Origin: Paenibacillus glucanolyticus NBRC 15330 | GTDB taxonomy: Bacteria > Bacillota > Bacilli > Paenibacillales > Paenibacillaceae | DNA: 59,477 nt | Assembly: GCF_004000885.1 (NCBI RefSeq) | Contig: NZ_BIMC01000027.1 | Location: 1-59,477, forward strand | Direction of reading: 5' to 3' | Part shown: positions 33,406-40,521 of the stretch, one piece after another | Position numbering within the stretch: position 1 is the first letter of the stretch | Layout of the letters: the number at the start of each line of letters is the position of its first letter | The notes under the pieces: generated by a model | Database searches by the model: none | What the model saw: the letters and a program-made list of their open reading frames with translations, nothing else | What the model was told of the DNA's origin: nothing | Translations under genes and position numbers: made by a program

Positions 33406-34827
33406 ATGAATACCAGCAAACTAGGCGGCAAAAGTGTCATTGCCCGAATCGAAATGAATACGGAAGAAGCAAGCTTTGGTCAAGTGACGGCCGCTATCTT
33501 TGAGGCTGGCGGCGATATCGTAGCCATTGACGTTATCCAGACCAGCAGTCATACTACGATTCGCGACGTCACCATCACCGTCATCGATACCGTTGACATC
33601 GACATCATTGCCGAGCGCATCCGCACCTTGCCGGGTGTTCGGCTGCAGCATCTGTCCGATCGCACCTTCCTGCTGCACCTGGGAGGAAAAATCGAGACCA
33701 AGCTGAAAGCGCCGATCCAAAACCGTGACGACCTCTCCCGCGTGTATACACCGGATGTCGCACGCGTATGCATGGCCATTCATGAGGAGCCGCGCAAGGC
33801 GTTTACGCTCACCGTGAAACGCAACACCGTCGCCGTCATCTCCGACGGCAGCGCTGTCCTGGGACTCGGCAATATCGGTCCCTATGCTGCGATGCCGGTC
33901 ATGGAAGGCAAATCGATGCTGTTCAAACAGCTGGCGGACGTGGACTCCTTCCCCATCTGCCTGGATACGCAGGATACCGAGGGCATCATTGCGGCGATCA
34001 AAGCCATTGCCCCTGCGTTCGGCGGGATTAATCTGGAAGATATCTCCTCACCGCGCTGCTTCGAGATTGAACAGCGGCTGCGCGAGGAGCTGGACATCCC
34101 GGTATTCCATGACGATCAGCACGGAACAGCCGTCGTCCTGTACGCTGCCCTGATCAATGCGCTTAAGGTCGTTGGTAAATCGGTCGAGGATCTGAAGGTG
34201 GTCGTCTGCGGCATCGGTGCCGCGGGCATAGCCTGCAGCAAAATACTGTTGTCGGCAGGCGTGAAGAATATCATCGGTGTTGATCGCATTGGTGCACTGA
34301 CGGCAGATCAGACGTATGACAATCCGATGTGGCAATGGTACGCCAACCATACCAACCCCGATCGATTGTCAGGAACGCTGCAAGAGGTCATCCAGGGTGC
34401 TGACGTATTCATCGGCCTGTCGGCCGGGGGAATCCTGAAAAGAGAGCATGTTCAAACCATGGCGGAACGTCCTATTGTCTTCGCAATGGCAAACCCGGTA
34501 CCGGAGATTCTGCCGGAAGAAGCCGAGGATATCGTGGGTGTCATCGCCACAGGACGATCAGATTATCCGAACCAGATCAATAACGTGTTATGCTTCCCCG
34601 GCATCTTCCGCGGCGCCCTGGATTGCAGAGCTTCCGCGATCAACGAGGAGATGAAGCTGGCAGCAGCGGAAGCCATCGCTTCTGCTGTCTCGGACAAGGA
34701 ACGAAGCAGGCACTATATCATCCCGAGTGTCTTCAACCAGCAAGTCGTAAGCGGTATCCGGGACCTCGTCATCCGAGCAGCCATCCGGACAGGAGTAGCC
34801 CGCAGAATTCCAAGAGAATATCGTTAA
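33406..34827 (+). CDS. NAD(P)-dependent malic enzyme with N-terminal ACT domain
   Basis: Oxidative decarboxylation of malate to pyruvate. Residues 10-90 form an ACT-type regulatory domain (SVIARIEMNTEEASFGQVTA). The catalytic part has the malic N-terminal block (YTPDVARVCMAI, VAVISDGSAVLGLGNIG, and the metal ligands in VFHDDQHGTAVV) and an NAD-binding GIGAAGIACSKIL. At 473 residues it is the size of Bacillus MaeA/YtsJ-type enzymes with an ACT domain. AAGGAGG precedes the ATG, 33 bases after tctA. It implies that the imported acid is malate or is converted to it, feeding pyruvate. Confidence 0.94.
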   Translation: MNTSKLGGKSVIARIEMNTEEASFGQVTAAIFEAGGDIVAIDVIQTSSHTTIRDVTITVIDTVDIDIIAERIRTLPGVRLQHLSDRTFLLHLGGKIETKLKAPIQNRDDLSRVYTPDVARVCMAIHEEPRKAFTLTVKRNTVAVISDGSAVLGLGNIGPYAAMPVMEGKSMLFKQLADVDSFPICLDTQDTEGIIAAIKAIAPAFGGINLEDISSPRCFEIEQRLREELDIPVFHDDQHGTAVVLYAALINALKVVGKSVEDLKVVVCGIGAAGIACSKILLSAGVKNIIGVDRIGALTADQTYDNPMWQWYANHTNPDRLSGTLQEVIQGADVFIGLSAGGILKREHVQTMAERPIVFAMANPVPEILPEEAEDIVGVIATGRSDYPNQINNVLCFPGIFRGALDCRASAINEEMKLAAAEAIASAVSDKERSRHYIIPSVFNQQVVSGIRDLVIRAAIRTGVARRIPREYR

Positions 34828-34868
34828 CGATTATCGACTCCATTCCATGAAGCGGGGAGGATTCACTA

Positions 34869-35117
34869 ATGGGAAGCAGCATAAGGGCCATCGTGGACAT
34901 TAATATGAGGGCAAATGATTTCTCATCAAGCATCGTACTCGTCCTGGGGCCGGATCATTATATTGACGTAAAAAGCATACTGGGCCTAAGCATGACGCTG
35001 TACCGCAATCAAACCTACCTTCTGTACGTTTACGGCCCAGACCAATTGGAAGCGAAAGCCGCCATGCAGGAAGTATTCGCGAAGCATCATCTTCAGCTTC
35101 AGCTGAAAGAGGATTAG
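34869..35117 (+). CDS. HPr-like protein lacking the His15 segment
   Basis: An 82-residue protein whose residues 15-70 align with HPr: ANDFSSSIVL matches the end of HPr helix A and strand 2, and DVKSILGLSMTL matches the Ser46 block AKSIMGIMSL, with Ser36 in place of Ser46. After strand 1 (SIRAIVDIN) the active-site loop and first half of helix A, normally GLHARPA plus about five residues, are missing. It cannot act as a PTS phosphocarrier but could be a target of HPr kinase, as Crh is. GGGGAGG lies eight bases before the ATG, showing that it is translated. It closes the tct-malic enzyme operon, 41 bases after malic enzyme. A role as CcpA co-effector or enzyme regulator is inference. Confidence 0.8.
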   Translation: MGSSIRAIVDINMRANDFSSSIVLVLGPDHYIDVKSILGLSMTLYRNQTYLLYVYGPDQLEAKAAMQEVFAKHHLQLQLKED

Positions 35118-35135
35118 AGCTTCTTATATTCCGAT

Positions 35136-35169
35136 AAAAAGCGCCCCCGATTATGCTCGTGGGGCGCTT
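35136..35169. terminator. terminator between the tct operon and a convergent GNAT gene
   Basis: Stem AAGCGCCCC / GGGGCGCTT. The minus strand ends in five T, so it best serves the GNAT gene at 35178; on the + strand the tail is only TTCATT, so it is weaker for the tct operon. Confidence 0.8.
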
Positions 35170-35177
35170 CATTATGT

Positions 35178-35756
35178 TTATAATGGTTCCTCGGATGAAT
35201 TTGATTGGTGGCGTTTCCCCCTATATTCTATGATCCAGCAGTCCCGAAGCTCTCCCTCATGCAGTTCATGCTTCTCCAGCATTCTTACCTTACGGAACCC
35301 GCACTTCTCATAACAAGCGATGGCACGTTCATTCCAGGTTTGCGGATCCATCACGATACGTTCGGCCTGCCGGTGATGCACGAGATAATCCACCATGGAT
35401 GATACGAGTTTCGTGCCGATGCCCTGATTCCAATAAATCGGCTCTCCGATGAACTGATCCATCCCGAACGCTATGGAACCGGCTTCAGCCTTCTCATACC
35501 CGTAATGATATAGCCCCTCTTCATCCAGGGGATAAAACTGAATGTATCCGATCGGCTTCCCGTCATATTCGATCAAACACCGAGTCTCCTCATCATCCAC
35601 GTAGAAATGCTCCCTCACCAGCGCTGGGTCATGGGGATGGTCCCTTCCCCCGTAGTACTGCAGCACATCCGGGTTGGATAGCCAGAACACCAAAGATGAC
35701 TCATCTCTCTCCTCCAGCTCGCGGACCGTGATCGGTCCTGCCTCGTACACCAGCAT
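35178..35756 (-). CDS. GNAT acetyltransferase, AAC(6')-like
   Basis: A 192-residue acetyl-CoA-dependent N-acetyltransferase. The acetyl-CoA loop is GEPIYWNQGIGTKLVSSMVDYL, and the C-terminal ERAIACYEKCGFRKV is the usual GNAT motif B. The N-terminal half (FWLSNPDVLQYYGGR) and a central GYIQFY strand are like the aminoglycoside 6'-acetyltransferase/Acetyltransf_8 group. It may modify an aminoglycoside, but the group also has other substrates. GGGTGG precedes the ATG. It is in a minus-strand run with another GNAT and an APH-type kinase. Confidence 0.85.
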   Translation of the reverse strand: MLVYEAGPITVRELEERDESSLVFWLSNPDVLQYYGGRDHPHDPALVREHFYVDDEETRCLIEYDGKPIGYIQFYPLDEEGLYHYGYEKAEAGSIAFGMDQFIGEPIYWNQGIGTKLVSSMVDYLVHHRQAERIVMDPQTWNERAIACYEKCGFRKVRMLEKHELHEGELRDCWIIEYRGKRHQSNSSEEPL

Positions 35757-35801
35757 CGTTATCCACCCTTCTCCATCATGAGTCGTTCAAGATTCCTTGT
35801 T

Positions 35802-36296
35802 TTAGACCACATCTGCAACCATCGTGATAGAGGTACCGCTCACCCCCACCTCCTGAAATCCAAAACGTTCATATAGTCTCATAGCCGCCGCATTCCCCGG
35901 ATCTACGCTAAGCGATACCTTGTGAATTCCCTTCTCCTTCATTCCCCTGAACAATTCCTTCATGAGTGCGGTCCCAATTCCTTGTCCGCGGGATTCCGGA
36001 AGCAGCGCCATCCCGAGCTCCGGGATATCATCGCTGACATAACCGAATCCCTTGTTCCCTTCATCAAAATAACGGATATGGATCGAGCCTATCGGCTTGC
36101 CGACACCATTTTCAGCAATGTAACCCAGATCGCCGGCTCTGCCCCAGTTCTCCACATATTTTTTCATGAACGGCTCTTCAAGCACGTCCCGGCTAAAAGG
36201 CTCCTCTCCTTCAGTCACGTACAGGGACTCATACAGCATATCCCGCAAGAATGCCCCGTCCTCCATTCCTGCAGCGCGAATCTGATACGAATTCAT
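35802..36296 (-). CDS. GNAT acetyltransferase
   Basis: A 164-residue N-acetyltransferase with the acetyl-CoA-binding motif PESRGQGIGTALMKELF and the C-terminal NAAAMRLYERFGFQEVG. The substrate is unknown; the acceptor half begins QIRAAGMEDGAFLRDML. The frame opens at 36302, but AAAGGAGG is spaced better for the ATG at 36296. It begins 27 bases after the APH-type gene and is likely co-transcribed with it. Confidence 0.88.
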   Translation of the reverse strand: MNSYQIRAAGMEDGAFLRDMLYESLYVTEGEEPFSRDVLEEPFMKKYVENWGRAGDLGYIAENGVGKPIGSIHIRYFDEGNKGFGYVSDDIPELGMALLPESRGQGIGTALMKELFRGMKEKGIHKVSLSVDPGNAAAMRLYERFGFQEVGVSGTSITMVADVV

Positions 36297-36323
36297 ATGC
36301 ATTTCCTCCTTTCTCCTCTTCTG

Positions 36324-37103
36324 TTAGTTGATCATGTCTGTCAGTGCAGTCCATATAGCCAATCTCTCCGCATCGAAGTGGGTACGTCCGTAATGATTTA
36401 GGAAAATATCCTTGTAGTCATCGCAACTCAGATTATATCGCAGCGTCCAGATGCCCCAATAAAGGTCATAATGAAGGTCTCCAATCCCGCCATAACCCAG
36501 GTCAACGAATCCCTCGAGGCGGAAATCCCTCATGATGATATTCGGCAGACAGTAGTCGCCATGGAGAAGCACATCATGAACTGCCGTTCCTCCCAGCTTC
36601 TCAAGATCTGACAGAGCCCGTTCCCTTCCACCGGGAAAGGCTTCAATTTTATCTGATTTGCTCATGAGGCTTTCCTGATACTCTTTCAAAAGTTCAGCCG
36701 TTCGATTCGGAAATGGACAATCCGCAGCAGATAAAGAATGGAGATAACGAAGACTCTCCCCGAATACAGCAGCCAGCTTCTTCGGATCCTCCAGATGCCC
36801 TCCGGATACACCGTCATCCCCTTGCAGCGCTTCGGTCAGCAGGTAATCGTGCCCGTTATCCTGTTCATAAGCCATGACCTTGGGAGCCAGACCCTTTCCA
36901 TATAAATAATCTGACATCATTCCCTCTCTCTTTAGTTCATCCCTTTTCGCTATCTTCAAAAACATACGTTGGCTCGCTCCCTCGATGTACAGGGTCTTGG
37001 CCTGTTCCGAGGAGCTGCTGTCATAGACGGCAGCTGCCTGGATATAGGGCTGCAAGCTGACAGGCAGCGTCTTTATATCAAATGGAATACGTACTCTTTT
37101 CAT
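36324..37103 (-). CDS. APH(3')-like aminoglycoside phosphotransferase family
   Basis: A 259-residue kinase-fold enzyme. The catalytic loop is LLHGDYCLPNIIM (HGDxxxxN) and the magnesium-binding segment is FVDLGYGGIGDLHYDL, as in 3'-phosphotransferases; the glycine loop and LLTEALQGDDG hinge are also recognisable. The frame is open to 37208, but GGAGG lies four bases before the ATG at 37103. The family confers kanamycin/neomycin resistance in some members and acts on other small molecules in others. Neighbouring GNAT genes make a small antibiotic-modification group plausible (inference). Confidence 0.82.
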   Translation of the reverse strand: MKRVRIPFDIKTLPVSLQPYIQAAAVYDSSSSEQAKTLYIEGASQRMFLKIAKRDELKREGMMSDYLYGKGLAPKVMAYEQDNGHDYLLTEALQGDDGVSGGHLEDPKKLAAVFGESLRYLHSLSAADCPFPNRTAELLKEYQESLMSKSDKIEAFPGGRERALSDLEKLGGTAVHDVLLHGDYCLPNIIMRDFRLEGFVDLGYGGIGDLHYDLYWGIWTLRYNLSCDDYKDIFLNHYGRTHFDAERLAIWTALTDMIN

Positions 37104-37281
37104 AACTCCTCCATACCTGCCATCCAATCGGCCGGCCTCAGTTCGATAGAATAAAGACGTCCCCCTCGGAACGCCTTCGGATCTGTACAGTATGAATTGG
37201 CGATTCACCGGTCTAATCCTTCCCTTGCAGCCGGTATTTTTTTGTTTAACCTATTTTAGATCACCAAAACGCCCTCTTCCA

Positions 37282-38100
37282 TCACACCTTCTGCGCAAGC
37301 ATCTTGGTCATGGCATGCCGATGCGGTATGCCGGACGAGTTGCAATCAAATATCACCTCCGGGCAGCTGTGAATCAGCCAATCGTGGTAATGCATCGTCA
37401 GCTCCCCGGATCTCCAATCATAAGCGTATGGCTCATTCTCCGGAGGAGGTGCAATGAACGGCTTCTGCACAAATACATTGAGGCAATGGAGTCCCTCTGT
37501 CGAAGTGAATGTTTTGTAATTGGCAAAGATCTCTTCACGATACTCCGGTCTGATATAATGCAGCACGCCACTGGAATACAGCACATCAAACTCCGAGTCC
37601 AGACGGTAATCCGAAATATCCGCCTTGAATACGTTCACGTGAACCCCAATCTGATCGGCCAGTCTCTTGGTTTTCTCAATCCCCGCATCCGAAATGTCGA
37701 AGGCAGTGACATCATAGCCATTACGGGCAAAAAACACCGCGTCCTTCCCTTCCCCGCACCCGATGTCAAGCAGTTTGATCCTTCTTGTCGGAGGAATCAT
37801 CTCAAGCACCTGATAGCAGGCTGCGCCCGGCTCCGTGCCCCAATAATAGTCCGGCGTTTTGTACTCCTCCTCATAGATGCTGAGGGATTTGCCTGTTGAG
37901 GAATAACCGAACAGCTTATCCATACTGACTTCCAGCAGCTGCGACAGCTCCGGAAGCAGTGCGACATCGGGCATGGTCTGCCCGGTCTCCCATTTGGATA
38001 CCGCCTGAAACGTCACGCCCAGCTTGTGCGCCAAGGCTTCCTGGGTAAGACCGCGCTCTTTGCGGTAACGGTTGATATTTTTGGCTAACATGTCTCTCAT
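37282..38100 (-). CDS. XRE helix-turn-helix fused to a TehB-like methyltransferase
   Basis: A 272-residue fusion. Residues 1-65 are an XRE/Cro helix-turn-helix (INRYRKERGLTQEALAHKL, then FQAVSKWETGQTMPD). Residues 85-272 are a class I SAM-dependent methyltransferase with motif I LLDIGCGEGKDAVFFARNG, acidic VTAFDISDAGI and post-I VFKADISDYRL, similar to TehB. The GTG at 38124 encloses the ribosome site, so the ATG at 38100, preceded by AGGAGC, is chosen. The role may be methyltransferase-dependent gene control or oxyanion/xenobiotic detoxification; the DNA target is unknown. Confidence 0.88.
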   Translation of the reverse strand: MRDMLAKNINRYRKERGLTQEALAHKLGVTFQAVSKWETGQTMPDVALLPELSQLLEVSMDKLFGYSSTGKSLSIYEEEYKTPDYYWGTEPGAACYQVLEMIPPTRRIKLLDIGCGEGKDAVFFARNGYDVTAFDISDAGIEKTKRLADQIGVHVNVFKADISDYRLDSEFDVLYSSGVLHYIRPEYREEIFANYKTFTSTEGLHCLNVFVQKPFIAPPPENEPYAYDWRSGELTMHYHDWLIHSCPEVIFDCNSSGIPHRHAMTKMLAQKV

Positions 38101-38283
38101 ATGTATCACGCTCCTAATAACCACATTGTAGGGGCGTTCCGGGGGACGTACAATAACCTGCTTATTGAATCCCGGAGGAATTCAACCGCAAGTTGAATAT
38201 CATCCAAATACAGGAATGCGCTGTAAAGACATGTTACAATAAACCTGTTTACATTACTGATGAAATTTTAAGGGAGAACACTC

Positions 38284-38736
38284 GTGAACATTAGAAAACT
38301 CAATACCCATGAAATGCCCCCCATGGACCTGCTGTTGCTTGCGGATCCATCGCCAAGACTCGTTGAGGATTATGTGAAGCGCGGCCATTGTTATGTAGCT
38401 GAAGATGAATCGAATATGATTGGTGTCTACGTCCTGCTGCCCACCAGGCCGGATACAATCGAGCTCGTGAATGTCGCCGTGAGCGAGAATCTCCATGGCC
38501 GAGGATACGGCAAGCTGCTCGTGAACCATGCCATCGGTCAGGCCCGAATTCTTGGATATGCCACGATAGAGATCGGAACCGGCAGCACCGGCGTCGCGCA
38601 GCTGGCACTGTATCAGAAATGCGGATTTCGGATGACTGGCATTGATCGGGACTTTTTTGTCCGGCATTATGATGAAGAAATCTATGAGAATGGAATGCGG
38701 CTTCGTGACATGGTGCGGCTGTCACAAGATTTATAG
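38284..38736 (+). CDS. GNAT acetyltransferase, YvbK-like
   Basis: A 150-residue N-acetyltransferase beginning with GTG, preceded by AAGGGAG. It has LLLLADPSPRLVEDYV, VAEDESNMIGVYVLLP and the acetyl-CoA motif SENLHGRGYGKLLVNHAI, followed by ALYQKCGFRMTGI. The overall pattern resembles B. subtilis YvbK. The substrate is unknown. It is divergent from the XRE-methyltransferase gene, 183 bases away. Confidence 0.85.
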   Translation: MNIRKLNTHEMPPMDLLLLADPSPRLVEDYVKRGHCYVAEDESNMIGVYVLLPTRPDTIELVNVAVSENLHGRGYGKLLVNHAIGQARILGYATIEIGTGSTGVAQLALYQKCGFRMTGIDRDFFVRHYDEEIYENGMRLRDMVRLSQDL

Positions 38737-38833
38737 CATGGAGGAGGGCTATGTCATGCATGCAATCATGCAATGCACCATTCGCCCTTCCCCGGAATAG
38801 GCTAATGTATCATACTTAATGGAGGCAAACATT

Positions 38834-39322
38834 GTGAGCATAAAGCCAAACCCGAGCCATCTTGCATGGCATGAAACAATGAAGCTGCATGAAATAACCG
38901 CTTCGCAGACAAACAGCCTGATCGGCTTCAAGATGTCCATTCATAATATCAAGGATAAACATCTCCATGCACTGTATGCCGAAGCGATTAGAGACATCGA
39001 GCAGAACCTGCGGGAATTGCTGCCTTATTTTTCCGAAGCTCCAACAGGAACCCGCAGCCTTTCGGACTCGGAACTAACCGCTTTCTACGCAGGTCAGCTG
39101 CTGGGTTATGCCAAGTCCTCAATTCTCGGCTACGCTTCTGCCATTACCGAGACCGCAACGCCAAGCTTAAAAGAAACGTTCCACAAACAGATGCACAGAG
39201 CCATTGAGCTCCACACCAAGGTATTCAATTATATGCTGGAGCGCGGACTGTATCCGGCTTATAACCTGAAGGAATTGCTGGAGAATGACGTGAAGAATGC
39301 CAATAAGGCATTGGGCATGTAA
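38834..39322 (+). CDS. CotF-family spore coat protein
   Basis: A 162-residue, mostly helical protein with the CotF-like pattern WHETMKLHEITASQTNSL, a middle SLSDSELTAFYAGQLLGYAK and C-terminal YMLERGLYPAYN. CotF-type proteins are made late in sporulation and assembled in the coat. The frame opens at ATG 38819, but that ATGGAGG is itself the ribosome site for the GTG at 38834, the real start. A CATACTTAA sequence upstream faintly resembles a sigma-K -10, but I cannot place a -35. Confidence 0.85.
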   Translation: MSIKPNPSHLAWHETMKLHEITASQTNSLIGFKMSIHNIKDKHLHALYAEAIRDIEQNLRELLPYFSEAPTGTRSLSDSELTAFYAGQLLGYAKSSILGYASAITETATPSLKETFHKQMHRAIELHTKVFNYMLERGLYPAYNLKELLENDVKNANKALGM

Positions 39323-39341
39323 ACTTCTACAGCCAACGACG

Positions 39342-39428
39342 AAAAGCCCCCGACTGTACAGCAGGAAGCTAAGCGAGATATCGTCTCGCGCAGACTTCCT
39401 TCCGCTGTATAGCACAGGGGCTTTTTTT
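39342..39428. terminator. long bidirectional hairpin between convergent cotF-like gene and trxB
   Basis: The outer stem AAAAGCCCC / GGGGCTTTT, the middle TACAGC / GCTGTA and GGAAG / CTTCC, and the inner GCGAGA / TCTCGC form one extended hairpin with a seven-T tail on the + strand and four T on the minus strand. Confidence 0.85.
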
Positions 39429-39457
39429 ATCCATATACATCCTTAAGAGCAAGGGAT

Positions 39458-40411
39458 TTATTTATTCAACGTTTCGCTCCAGTCATGCACCATGTGACCC
39501 TCCAGATACTTCTCGCAGTCCATTGCGGCCATACAGCCAGTGCCTGCAGCCGTAATCGCTTGGCGATAACGCGTATCCTGAACGTCGCCACAAGCGAATA
39601 CACCTGGAATGTTGGTCTCCGTAGTTCCTGGCGTAACCAGAATATAGCCGGTTGGGTCGGTTGTGATTTGATTGCCGAGGAAGCCCGTATTCGGGGTATG
39701 CCCGATCGCTACGAACACGCCTTCCGCTTCAATCAGCTCTTCCCCGCCTGTCTCATTGTTGCGGACCTTCAACCCTTTAACACCGGTTTCGCTGGTAACC
39801 ACCTCAACAGGCGTACGATCCAGAGCCCACTCGATTTTCTCGTTCTCACGTGCACGATCCTGCATGATTTTGGATGCACGCAGTTCGGTACGACGGTTCA
39901 CGACCGTTACGCTGGAAGCAAAACGCGTCAGGAAGCTGGCTTCCTCCATTGCAGAATCGCCGCCGCCGATAACAACGATTTTTTTCCCGCGGAAGAAGAA
40001 TCCGTCACACGTTGCGCACGTGCTTACGCCGCGTCCAACATTCTCCTGCTCTCCGGGAATTCCGAGATACTTCGCGGAAGCACCGGTCGAGATAATCACG
40101 GACTCAGCCAGAAGCTCACCCATTCCCTCGACATTCACCTTGAACGGACGCTCGGAGAAATCAACGGACTCCACCCATGCACTCTTGAACTCTGCACCGA
40201 AGCGCTCCGCCTGTTGACGCATGTTATCCATCAGCTCGGGACCCATAATGCCTTGCGGGAATCCAGGGAAGTTCTCAACCTCCGTCGTTGTCGTAAGCTG
40301 GCCGCCTGGCTGCATGCCTTCGATCACAAGCGGCTTCAGGTTCGCGCGCGCCAAGTAGATGGCTGCCGTCAATCCGGCAGGTCCAGTTCCGATTACGATT
40401 GTTTTGTACAT
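39458..40411 (-). CDS. trxB: thioredoxin-disulfide reductase
   Basis: Flavoprotein that transfers electrons from NADPH to thioredoxin. At 317 residues it has the FAD motif GTGPAGLTAAIYLARA, redox-active Cys132 and Cys135 in CATC, NADPH motif IGGGDSAMEEASFLTRFA, and C-terminal GVFACGDVQDTRYRQAITA. AAGGAGG precedes the ATG. It follows the TPR gene in the same transcription direction. In B. subtilis trxB lies a few genes from yvcI-rapZ-yvcK; here about 30 kb of unrelated genes separate them. Confidence 0.97.
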   Translation of the reverse strand: MYKTIVIGTGPAGLTAAIYLARANLKPLVIEGMQPGGQLTTTTEVENFPGFPQGIMGPELMDNMRQQAERFGAEFKSAWVESVDFSERPFKVNVEGMGELLAESVIISTGASAKYLGIPGEQENVGRGVSTCATCDGFFFRGKKIVVIGGGDSAMEEASFLTRFASSVTVVNRRTELRASKIMQDRARENEKIEWALDRTPVEVVTSETGVKGLKVRNNETGGEELIEAEGVFVAIGHTPNTGFLGNQITTDPTGYILVTPGTTETNIPGVFACGDVQDTRYRQAITAAGTGCMAAMDCEKYLEGHMVHDWSETLNK

Positions 40412-40521
40412 ATATACAGCCTCCTTAATGGTGATGATTTCTGCTGATCACTACATCCTATTCAGGACTTGCGGAATTTTCCGTACCAAGATCTCCTAAG
40501 TATCCGAATATGGGTTGTTAC

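Noticed and set aside
39485..40447. Open frame of 320 codons on the + strand opposite trxB
   Set aside because: Shadow of trxB, whose FAD, NADPH and CATC motifs are intact on the minus strand.
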